From: Chaetoceros tenuissimus
Lineage: Eukaryota; Bacillariophyta; Thalassiosirophyceae; Chaetocerotales; Chaetocerotaceae
Assembly: GCA_021927905.1 (NCBI GenBank)
Contig: BLLK01000022.1
Coordinates: 1,860,001 to 1,924,000 of the forward strand
DNA: 64,000 nucleotides
Direction of reading: 5' to 3'
The first letter of the stretch is position 1. The number at the start of each line of letters is the position of its first letter. Shown here piece after piece: positions 49,052 to 57,618 of this stretch. Under the pieces are notes generated by a model that ran no database searches, was not told the origin of the DNA, and worked only from the letters and a program-made list of their open reading frames with translations. The translations under genes were made by a program, and so were the position numbers.

Positions 49052-51022
49052 GGTGAGGTATCAAACTAGCTTTTCTTTTGGTGTGAATGTGGGCAGGTGA
49101 ATGCTTCACCATTAGAATGAAGGATGTGTGGTAAGTGGTAAGTGTGTGAATGATTTTTAGGATGTGTGGTAAGTAATAGTAAAACCAATGACGACGGAAA
49201 AGAGCTGTTTATAATAACGGTATATTACCTTAGTGACTTATACTCACAATTCCAAATGAAACATAGACGTTATTTAGATGAAGGAATCATTATTAGATCT
49301 CTTTCTAGTAGCCTTGTCGTCTGGTATCTCGCTAATTCTTATACAAGTACTCAGTCAACTTATGTACTAATGGTACTTTTTTTCTCCAAAGTTGGTCATT
49401 TTTATAGTGCTATGGTAATTTATTCAAAAAGAAACTCAAAGCGTGAAATCAGGAACTTGTGAAAGTGCTTCAGTATCTTTCTCCATCTCAACATGGCCAA
49501 TCTAGTACTTGATCCGCGAAGATACCGAATTCGATTTCCCTTTCCATCTTTTTCCAGTAGAATCAAGTCATCATCTCCACAATCCCTCCACAAGGCCCAC
49601 TGAACAATCGCAAAAGCAGAAAATAGACAAGTCCCAATCACAGTCCATATTCTCCAATCATTACGAATCTTGATAATACCAAAACTAACCAACTGAATCA
49701 AAGCTAACACATAAAATAACTTTCTCATCCATTTCTGATTCTTTTCTGTTAAACATAAGGATCCAAGCGGTGCACCTATGATAACAACGGGGCAACACGC
49801 CACTATTGCCTGATATACATCCATTGAAACTGCAGTACTCTTTTCACCTCCAGCTCCATCACTCAATGATGTAATTCGCAATAGTGTACCCGCTATACTC
49901 GTGACAGCCATAACGACAACTGATATAGCAACCAATTCATGATCTGCTCTTGAATGTTGACGGTTGAAATATTTGTAAAATGTACAACCATAAAAATATG
50001 TCATTATATCTGCCCCCGTTCCAACTTGTGCAGATAGCATCCCTCCTATGGTGCAAAATATAGCATTGGCCAATAACGATTTGACCTTTTCGCCACTGCT
50101 CGTAGTCTGTAAAGATGATGCACTCAAACTCTTCGTATCACTACAATGATCTACTCGATGCTCGTCGATTTCCAAAGATGATGCATCCTCTAATATACAG
50201 TTTTCATCACTGCTAGTAGTCTCGTTCTTGACGCGATCCAATGAAGCTAAAATGACTGCAAAAGAGGCTACCAATGTGGTATACATTACATTTACATAAT
50301 AAGAAGGAACCACAATATCCAACCCGAAGATAAGACCCAAGACAGAAAAGAACATTGACACCCCCAAAAGATTAGTATATTCCCCATTCCCCAAAATAGC
50401 ATGTTGCTTCGATTCTGAATGCTCCCTTGTCAAAATGGTGTAACTTGCACACGACATTCCAATACTCTGAATCCCCAATGCAAAATCTCTCCCTTGTTTC
50501 GGATCAAATGCCAATACCAAGACACTAATAGGAAAAGCTACTACTCCACCGCCTAATGGTGTCGCACCGGCAATGAGAGATCCTAATATCATCGCGATGG
50601 ATAAAGGGTAGTAGTTTGCAAAGGAAGAAAGGAGAATCTGATTCCGTGTTGTGATTTTGAGATAGAGGGGTAAGATAATCAGAGCTGGATAGAATTTGGT
50701 GAGGATTCTTGACAATATCATGGTCATTTTGGAGTCTGTCACGTTGAGTTACAATCTGTTCTCTCTGATTCGATCCAGAATGTATTATGTGATGTAATAT
50801 GCTCTGGTGTTGATAGTCGAACGAACTAACATGAAAAATGAAAAATGAGATGACGACTCGAGACGGACTCGACTCACATCATCAGCTTCATTTTTGTAGG
50901 CCCTTTTTTTAGGCTGTATGAGACTGATGACGTAAATCAACGGTAATTTACCGTAATTACATATGTTCATAATTCTATAAAAAGACGTTATTTAGACGGA
51001 TAGACCGTGGATCGCTGATCGC
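48408..51022. repeat. 2,615-bp duplicated segment H, left copy
   Basis: From AGATATTTAACG to GCTGATCGC, equal in length to 56975-59589 and without any difference I could find. It holds most of the MYND gene, the whole TSUP gene and its upstream region. On its right it abuts the retroelement directly. Confidence 0.9.
49420..50727 (-). CDS. TSUP (TauE/SafE-like) membrane transporter, left copy
   Basis: 435 residues from the ATG at 50727; an in-frame GTG five codons upstream is less likely. Two homologous halves are present: the first starts with SIAMILGSLIAGATPLGGGVVAFP, the second with ANAIFCTIGGMLSAQVGTGADIM. Both have the G-rich membrane hairpins of the TauE/SafE family, and about nine hydrophobic segments are visible. 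A serine/acid-rich loop lies between the halves. Bacterial relatives export sulfite or organosulfonates; in eukaryotes the substrate is generally unknown. An identical copy lies at 57987-59294. Here the sequence upstream of the shared segment is the retroelement rather than the kinase gene. Confidence 0.8.
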   Translation of the reverse strand: MTMILSRILTKFYPALIILPLYLKITTRNQILLSSFANYYPLSIAMILGSLIAGATPLGGGVVAFPISVLVLAFDPKQGRDFALGIQSIGMSCASYTILTREHSESKQHAILGNGEYTNLLGVSMFFSVLGLIFGLDIVVPSYYVNVMYTTLVASFAVILASLDRVKNETTSSDENCILEDASSLEIDEHRVDHCSDTKSLSASSLQTTSSGEKVKSLLANAIFCTIGGMLSAQVGTGADIMTYFYGCTFYKYFNRQHSRADHELVAISVVVMAVTSIAGTLLRITSLSDGAGGEKSTAVSMDVYQAIVACCPVVIIGAPLGSLCLTEKNQKWMRKLFYVLALIQLVSFGIIKIRNDWRIWTVIGTCLFSAFAIVQWALWRDCGDDDLILLEKDGKGNRIRYLRGSSTRLAMLRWRKILKHFHKFLISRFEFLFE

Positions 51023-51216
51023 GGCAAATGTGGAACGTCTCGTAGAGGGGTTAGACACCAGGTTATCATCCTTCCATGTACATCCACGTGTACCCCTCAA
51101 CGAGATATTCTTCATCACCAGCAACACTTGAATGTTGAAAGGAAACAACTACCTAATGGTTGTTCTCAGTTGTTTCTTAATTCACGCTTAGTAGATAAGA
51201 TAGAAAAATTAAAAAG
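51023..51216 (+). repeat. 194-bp terminal direct repeat of the retroelement, left
   Basis: Identical to 56773-56966 as far as I can read, in direct orientation. It begins GGCAAATGTGGAACG and ends GAAAAATTAAAAAG. It contains GTACA-TCCACG-TGTAC, a small inverted repeat. Confidence 0.85.
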
Positions 51217-51254
51217 GTGAATACCTGTTCATCACCGCAGCTCACACTTCTACC

Positions 51255-53297
51255 ATGGCTCATGCTGGACAAGGAGCCATTCCGGCAGCGCCCGCTGCGC
51301 CAACAACAACTTACTTCGATCTTTTCAGCGATGCTACGAACAACACTATGGATGGACATGTTCAGACCCTACTTGCTCCGTACATTGACTTCAATAACTT
51401 TACACCTGTCCAAGTAGAAGAAACTGCGTTATCTGGTAGACAAGGCCAACCAGCCGTGACATACTGCTTCATAGTATACCATGAAGATTCAGAGAAGATT
51501 CATGCCTACATCAACCCAGCAACCTACACTGCTTCTCCCATTAGAGCTACTCCTCATGACGGTGAAATTTTTATTCAAATTGGAGATTTGATGGAGCAAC
51601 AGTTCTCATTAGCGATTTGGCCTCGTTCCATGTATCATCAGTCCAATAACATGTTGGTGCCAACTGCGGCTCAACTGGACAACTTGATCGCGGCGGATCC
51701 CGATGACGAACTTTTCGGCCCATTTCAAGCCAATGACCCTAATGTTGAGCTTATCCGTACAAGGTATTGCTGCTTAGTGCCACATGCATATGTACCATTG
51801 GTAATAGATCGTCCACACACACCTAAGGAACTCTGGACTACTCTGAGAGGAGCCATCGTCACTGATCAATTGGAACAGCAATGTGAACCACTGATTAATT
51901 ATCTGAGAGCATGCATGAGTCGTCCTACACCTAATGATTTATCACATCTGGCTCTAGACTCTGAAGATCTACCTACTGTAGTAGCCTTGGATCCGGATTT
52001 GATTGCACATCGTAGAAGACTTCTGTATGAGGATTTTCCCCATTTTAACAACGCGGTTGGACACGCACAAGCTACGCTAGTGAGCCAAGGCATTCATGCC
52101 TTGACACAAGAAGTACATTTGGGAAGAATCGAGAGTCAACAGGAAAGAAATAGGGCAAGGAACAAGACTTTCCAGTCGGAGTATCCAGCGTCGTATGACA
52201 AACTTCTTACTTATGCACAAGTCCAAAATGGAAACTTATTGCAACCTGTTTGGAACCAGTTGGCTAGGTCTAAAAAGGGGGATCGGATCAGAATCCTCAG
52301 CCAGCACTTGGAACTCGCCAAACAGCAGTTGCATCTCACCTATGTGAAAGTTGATACCACTCCAGGGATCTTGGAGAAAATCTTGAATCTGCAATTCCAC
52401 TCAGCCTCCGCTGCAGGTGACTTTAAGGAATATTTTAATTCCTTCCTTCTTGATACCAGCAATTCCAGCGTAGTACAGCAAGCTACTTTGTACGAAACGT
52501 TACACTCGGGTGGAGCAGCACCTTCGGCTGCGGACCTTCAGCTCATCTCAGGTTTGGACATCAAGGCCTCCACGGATACTGTCAGCTATTTGCACCTGAT
52601 TCAGAAATATCTCATCTATCATCAGTGCCTCTGGGGAGGTGCACATCCGGTAACAACCAATCTTGCTACTTATTATCGTATGTTAAACCAGAAGCAGGTA
52701 GAGCTTCAGATGTATCAAGCGGGTTGTGAATTGAATGGCAGACTCCTCTTTTGGCCTCGGCTTCAGTTCAAACTGCAGACGGAGATAGATTATTGGTTCG
52801 ATATGGCTTCTTACCCAAATGTTCAGCCTGCAGATCTTCCCACTCTGAATACACATGGAGTTTTCCAAGCCATTCGTCTGCATCAGCAATGGGAGCCAGT
52901 CATGGGATCTCATTTTCTGGAGCAGTTGGGATTAACCAATGTAAATCCATCACCTTCACTTACTACTGGAGGATTGCAAGGACGTGATGACAGTGATAGC
53001 AGAGCCACACCTGGAGGAAACCGTACTATCACAAATCCTACCTTCAATGCCGACCTATTCAACCAATACAGAGAGGATAGATCCATGCGAGCTAGAGATG
53101 TAAGATCTAGATGGTTAGCAGCAGGATTAGAGTTGCCCAAATCCCGTGTAGACTCCAACAAGACGATGTGCCTTGCTTACCATGTGAAGGGTACCTGCAA
53201 TGAAGGTTGCAACTCTTCTTATGATCATGTCCCTTATTCTGCCAGCCAATATGCACCGATGGTGCAGTTGTGCTCGGAGCACTGGCCTCACCAGTGA
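51255..53297 (+). CDS. Gag-like protein of the DIRS-type element
   Basis: First long frame of the element, about 680 residues. It is mostly without recognisable domains and ends with a short Cys/His cluster that may be a nucleic-acid-binding finger. The gag assignment rests on its position before the polymerase frame. Confidence 0.65.
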   Translation: MAHAGQGAIPAAPAAPTTTYFDLFSDATNNTMDGHVQTLLAPYIDFNNFTPVQVEETALSGRQGQPAVTYCFIVYHEDSEKIHAYINPATYTASPIRATPHDGEIFIQIGDLMEQQFSLAIWPRSMYHQSNNMLVPTAAQLDNLIAADPDDELFGPFQANDPNVELIRTRYCCLVPHAYVPLVIDRPHTPKELWTTLRGAIVTDQLEQQCEPLINYLRACMSRPTPNDLSHLALDSEDLPTVVALDPDLIAHRRRLLYEDFPHFNNAVGHAQATLVSQGIHALTQEVHLGRIESQQERNRARNKTFQSEYPASYDKLLTYAQVQNGNLLQPVWNQLARSKKGDRIRILSQHLELAKQQLHLTYVKVDTTPGILEKILNLQFHSASAAGDFKEYFNSFLLDTSNSSVVQQATLYETLHSGGAAPSAADLQLISGLDIKASTDTVSYLHLIQKYLIYHQCLWGGAHPVTTNLATYYRMLNQKQVELQMYQAGCELNGRLLFWPRLQFKLQTEIDYWFDMASYPNVQPADLPTLNTHGVFQAIRLHQQWEPVMGSHFLEQLGLTNVNPSPSLTTGGLQGRDDSDSRATPGGNRTITNPTFNADLFNQYREDRSMRARDVRSRWLAAGLELPKSRVDSNKTMCLAYHVKGTCNEGCNSSYDHVPYSASQYAPMVQLCSEHWPHQ

Positions 53298-53315
53298 AAA
53301 CTTGGCTGGAAGGAA

Positions 53316-55790
53316 TTGAATAGTGTAGCGCCTAATTTAAGCCCAGTTACCCTTACTTCTATTCCTATTCCTTCGGTCTCGCCAACCAACCCCCTTCAAA
53401 CAAAACCCCCATCAAATAACGATGCAAAACGCATCAAGGTGAATGTGGAAACTAGTGTAAAAAACACTAAACTTCCACATCACCGTGATATTGGTAAGTT
53501 AATTGAATCGGATGCTGATTTGTTTAGGAAAGTGGGTTGGAGAAAGTTCATACAGATTAAAAGAGGCAGAGTCGACTTAGCAACTACAAATATAAATCAT
53601 CCTGCTGGTCATGTACTGAACCAGTACAGAAAGAGAGGAGTTCCAGTTCGTTTCAAAACCAAGCCGTGGAGCAAAGAACGTATTGATGAAGCGCTGCAAA
53701 GAGGCAGTCATCGGTCTTGCTTCGAGTATCTTGATTTTCTGGAGGAAGAGTTTGTGGATATGATGCAGAAAGGGCAGTGGATCATCCTGCCATTCGAAGA
53801 CGTTCAGTCATTGCCAAACCTACGCCTATCACCACCTGGAGTTGTTCCACAACGCGAGAGAAGACCTAGATGGATTGTCGATTATAGCTTCTACAATATA
53901 AATGAAGACACGTTGCCACTGGTCTTGGATTCCATGCAATTTGGTCATGCTTTGGATAGAATACTTCGCGAAATATTGCTTTCCAATCCCAATCATGGAC
54001 CAGTCCAGCTTATGAAGGTAGACTTATCCGATGGCTTTTATCGGTTGTGCCTCAACATTGACGATATACCCAAGCTGGGAGTGACCTTCCCTTCTGCAAC
54101 ACACAACAACCTTGTAGCCTTTCCACTAGTATTGCCAATGGGCTGGAAGAATTCTCCTCCAGCGTTCTGTACTGCCACTGAAACAATTGCTGACCTAGCC
54201 AATCGTTCACTACAAGCTGGAAGTCCTTCTGCAGCTCATCCACTTTCTAAACATGCTGCACCTATGGATGGCCCAATATCACCCCCAACTGCTACAGCTA
54301 CTGCGCTGCAGCCCCCATTTGTTTCAGCTACCACGCTGAATTCATCACTATCACAAACTGATATTCCTACTGTTAGAGATCCGTCTCTACCCTTCCCTAT
54401 GACATTACTACAGTATATCGATGTATTTGTTGATGACTTCATTGCCCTTGCACAAACTGGTAATCGAAATTACGTCCGAGACACATTGTTACACGCAATT
54501 GATACAGTGTTCCGTCCCAATGACTTCTATGACAGTGAATACAGACGCGAACCAGTGTCACTCAAAAAGTTGAGAAAGGGAGATTGCTCTTGGAGCACAA
54601 TCAAGCTAGTGCTTGGGTGGATCATAAATACAGTAGCAATGACCATTGAGCTTCCACAGCATCGTCAGGAAAGACTTGGCGCCATTCTATCGAGTATTCC
54701 CTCAACACAGAAACGCATAGGTGTCAAGAAATGGCATAAGCTTCTTGGTGAATTACGGTCTATGGCTTTAGCACTACCTGGTGCAAGATGTATGTTTGGA
54801 ATGATGCAAGAAGCGTTGCGATCGTTGGATAAGAGAAGTCGAATTTCATTGCGGAAGGGTGTACATCAATCGATTGCAGATTTTCAATGGATGCTCAAAG
54901 ACATTTCAAAGAGACCAACTCGTATTGCCGAGCTAGTGCCACTTTTACCATCAGCTTTAGGCTTTCATGATGCGTCAGGTGAAGGAGCAGGCGGTGTTTG
55001 GTTCCCTTCTCACACAATTGGAAGTCGTATGAAAAACAAAAACACATTGCATCCGTTACTGTGGAGATACAAGTGGCCTCAAGACATCATTGATGACTTG
55101 GTCACCGAAGACAATCCTCAAGGAAAGATTACAAATTCCGATTTAGAATTAGCTGGAGGATTACTACACTTGGATGTGATAGCACATTGTTTGGATGTTC
55201 GAGAAAGGACACTGGTCAGCAAGACGGATAATCTGGCTACTCTCTTCTGGGAAAGGAAAGGAAGTGCAACAAATGCAGCAGTAACACATCAACTCTTGAG
55301 ACTCTTTGGAATTCATCAGCGCTTTCATAGATACGTTCCTAGGCATGATTACATCTCCGGACCATCCAATCCTCTTGCTGATGACTCTTCTCGTTTATTC
55401 CATTTATCCAATTGCGAACTTCTCACTCACTTTAATTCCAAATTCAAACAGAAATACACCTTCAAAATTGTGCACCCGACACAAAAGCTGATTTCTGGCG
55501 TGATCTCGGCTTTGCGGAACAAGAAGTTCGACAAGGAGTTACTACTGGACGTTCCGCCGCCTCTGACACACACTGGGAAAAGTGGATTGAGTTCACAAGT
55601 GTCCTGGGCCAAGATCCCTTACTCCAAACCGTCGAGGACAAAGTACCGTACCTACAAGTCTTCCTCCACAGAGTACGACACGGATTCTATGCAGCCAACA
55701 AGAATCCAATACGCGCTCGATCAGCTGAAGATTACCTACGGAGCATTGGACAGACGTACCTTGAATTGGGTGAACAGGACCCAAGACTAA
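53316..55790 (+). CDS. Reverse transcriptase / RNase H of the DIRS-type element
   Basis: About 824 residues. It contains a reverse-transcriptase core (VDLSDGFYRL, PMGWKNSPPAF, and the catalytic VDDF block) and a downstream RNase-H-like region (FHDASGEGAGGVW, then DNLATLFW). The arrangement is typical of DIRS-like polymerases. Confidence 0.85.
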   Translation: MNSVAPNLSPVTLTSIPIPSVSPTNPLQTKPPSNNDAKRIKVNVETSVKNTKLPHHRDIGKLIESDADLFRKVGWRKFIQIKRGRVDLATTNINHPAGHVLNQYRKRGVPVRFKTKPWSKERIDEALQRGSHRSCFEYLDFLEEEFVDMMQKGQWIILPFEDVQSLPNLRLSPPGVVPQRERRPRWIVDYSFYNINEDTLPLVLDSMQFGHALDRILREILLSNPNHGPVQLMKVDLSDGFYRLCLNIDDIPKLGVTFPSATHNNLVAFPLVLPMGWKNSPPAFCTATETIADLANRSLQAGSPSAAHPLSKHAAPMDGPISPPTATATALQPPFVSATTLNSSLSQTDIPTVRDPSLPFPMTLLQYIDVFVDDFIALAQTGNRNYVRDTLLHAIDTVFRPNDFYDSEYRREPVSLKKLRKGDCSWSTIKLVLGWIINTVAMTIELPQHRQERLGAILSSIPSTQKRIGVKKWHKLLGELRSMALALPGARCMFGMMQEALRSLDKRSRISLRKGVHQSIADFQWMLKDISKRPTRIAELVPLLPSALGFHDASGEGAGGVWFPSHTIGSRMKNKNTLHPLLWRYKWPQDIIDDLVTEDNPQGKITNSDLELAGGLLHLDVIAHCLDVRERTLVSKTDNLATLFWERKGSATNAAVTHQLLRLFGIHQRFHRYVPRHDYISGPSNPLADDSSRLFHLSNCELLTHFNSKFKQKYTFKIVHPTQKLISGVISALRNKKFDKELLLDVPPPLTHTGKSGLSSQVSWAKIPYSKPSRTKYRTYKSSSTEYDTDSMQPTRIQYALDQLKITYGALDRRTLNWVNRTQD

Positions 55791-56605
55791 ATTGTCATGA
55801 TAACATTGATTTTCGTTTGGCAAGGATGATCAAGTCTTACAAGAAAAAGGACCCGCCTCCAAATAGAGTGAAGCCAGTTCCTCTTTCAGTCATCCGTCGA
55901 ATTGCACAAATTGCTTTCTCTGGCAACAGCTTCAATCAACATGCCACAGCCGACATGATAATCATTGCTTTCTTCTTTCTTCTTCGTCCTGGAGAATATT
56001 CTTACTCCAACACCGATAGTGATCCCTTTCTTCTTGCTGATGTTCAATTTTGGATTGGCCATCAGCGACTCAATACAATGACAGCTACACCCACACAACT
56101 CCGTCAAGCCACTTTTGTTTCATTAACATTCACTACGCAAAAGAATGGAGTTCGTGGAGAAGTCATTGGACTCTCATGCAGTGGAGAATTCTACCTCTGT
56201 CCAGTCAAAGCGCTGGCACGTAGAGTCATTCATTTGAAACAGCATAACGCTGCACCAAATACACCACTGTGTACATATTTTTGCCAAGAACGACAACGTC
56301 TTGTGCATGTTTGTCCATCTGATATAACAAACACTCTTCGCACAAATGTTGCTGCTCTTGGTCCCGCCCTTGGTTTCCTTCCATCCGATGTTAGCGCACG
56401 CTGCTTGCGAGCTGCTGGTGCAAATGCTCTGCTGTGCGCAAATGTCGATTCTGATGTCATCCGTCTTCTTGGACGCTGGAGATCTGATGAAATGCTACGA
56501 TACCTACATCTGCAAAATTCTCAACTTATGCAACACTTCAGTCAACGCATGCTGACTGGTGGCAATTTCACCTTAATTCCAAACCAAGAAGTCCCTCTCT
56601 TTTAA
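55766..56605 (+). CDS. Tyrosine recombinase of the DIRS-type element
   Basis: About 279 residues. The C-terminal catalytic part follows the DIRS/Ngaro pattern: an arginine box (SARCLRAAGANAL), LLGRWRSDEMLRYLH with the catalytic-tyrosine region, and no integrase-type DDE. Recombinases of this class integrate a circular DNA intermediate and normally leave no target duplication. Confidence 0.8.
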   Translation: MGEQDPRLNCHDNIDFRLARMIKSYKKKDPPPNRVKPVPLSVIRRIAQIAFSGNSFNQHATADMIIIAFFFLLRPGEYSYSNTDSDPFLLADVQFWIGHQRLNTMTATPTQLRQATFVSLTFTTQKNGVRGEVIGLSCSGEFYLCPVKALARRVIHLKQHNAAPNTPLCTYFCQERQRLVHVCPSDITNTLRTNVAALGPALGFLPSDVSARCLRAAGANALLCANVDSDVIRLLGRWRSDEMLRYLHLQNSQLMQHFSQRMLTGGNFTLIPNQEVPLF

Positions 56606-56772
56606 ACCCCACCCGTCTATGGCTTTGGTGGCAGGCAAGATGATTCTCAAATGCATCTTACCTTGGCGGCATGGTTGAGGTTTCCTAGTAAACATCAATT
56701 TTCGCCAATGCTCTTATAAATTAGCTATAGACACTAGAAGAGAAAGTGACGAATGGCAGTGGTGGTAACCAC
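56606..56772 (+). other. 3' untranslated part of the retroelement
   Basis: About 170 bp between the recombinase frame and the right terminal repeat, ending in the small palindrome GTGGTAACCAC just before the repeat. No host sequence is seen. Confidence 0.5.
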
Positions 56773-56966
56773 GGCAAATGTGGAACGTCTCGTAGAGGGG
56801 TTAGACACCAGGTTATCATCCTTCCATGTACATCCACGTGTACCCCTCAACGAGATATTCTTCATCACCAGCAACACTTGAATGTTGAAAGGAAACAACT
56901 ACCTAATGGTTGTTCTCAGTTGTTTCTTAATTCACGCTTAGTAGATAAGATAGAAAAATTAAAAAG
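56773..56966 (+). repeat. 194-bp terminal direct repeat of the retroelement, right
   Basis: Matches 51023-51216 along its whole length. Its outermost bases, read on the minus strand, supply the stop codon of the truncated MYND gene copy. Confidence 0.85.
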
Positions 56967-57618
56967 CCTCTCCCAGATATTTAACGTCCCCGTCTGTTTC
57001 TGGATTACTCTTTGAAAAAACTTTGTATTTTATCGCCAGTTCCAAATTCTTTTCAATCACAGTCGAATATGATCCAGTCTCCTTGTCTTCTTTTATAATA
57101 CCTTCTTCATGTATTCTAGAAAGACCAATACATGCAGGTCCCCAGTTTTCTCCTCCAAATTCCGAATGGCTCAAGACTCTTTGGTAAAGCTGAAATGCCT
57201 TCTCCAGATTCTGCTTCACTCCATATCCATGCTCATAATGATACGCTGCATAAACCATGGCATTCGGATGCCCTCCTTCAATGGGATAATTAGTGTTTGC
57301 AGCTCTTTCAAACATTTCAACTGCCAATGCATGATCTCCAAGCTCAGTTGCAACTCGTGTAGCACCAATGAATAAATGTGTTCCATTTTTGTCTCCAATA
57401 TTTTGGGCATCTTGGATCCAGAAATTTCTCATTTTTTTTAGCTTTTCACATTCTCCCTTCTTATGTTGTTTCCAGTGTTTGCGTTGACATTCTACTCCAC
57501 AGTATCGTACAACTTTGCAAAGACTACAGCGCTGAAGTTTTGTAGTTGTGGATTCGCCTGTATGACATACCTGACAAGTATATGGCTTTAGATCTTCCAG
57601 ATAGAATTCCAAGGACAT
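56959..57618 (-). pseudogene. MYND / Sel1-like protein, 3'-truncated duplicate ending in the retroelement
   Basis: 219 residues, identical to the copy at 48350-49051 up to KYL. It then continues GEAF and stops, these last codons being read from the 8-bp spacer and the end of the retroelement. The last 18 native residues are lost. The finger and most helices remain, so it could still be expressed as a shortened protein. Its upstream region is also duplicated and identical. Confidence 0.8.

Larger units (their letters stand above)
51023..56974 (+). mobile_element. DIRS-type tyrosine-recombinase retroelement, looks whole, recent
   Basis: About 5.95 kb with 194-bp direct repeats at both ends and 8 further bases (CCTCTCCC) on the right. 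Three long reading frames lie in the order gag-like, reverse transcriptase/RNase H, tyrosine recombinase, which places it in the DIRS/Ngaro/PAT order rather than among the integrase-bearing LTR elements. Direct rather than inverted terminal repeats point to a Ngaro/PAT-like branch, although the usual split-repeat B part is not evident. No obvious break is seen in the main frames, and the terminal repeats are identical, so the insertion is young. It sits exactly between two copies of the same host segment. Confidence 0.85.

Noticed and set aside
51023-56974. Interpreting the element as an ordinary LTR (copia/gypsy) retrotransposon because of its direct terminal repeats
   Set aside because: It encodes a tyrosine recombinase instead of a DDE integrase and shows no protease or simple target duplication.
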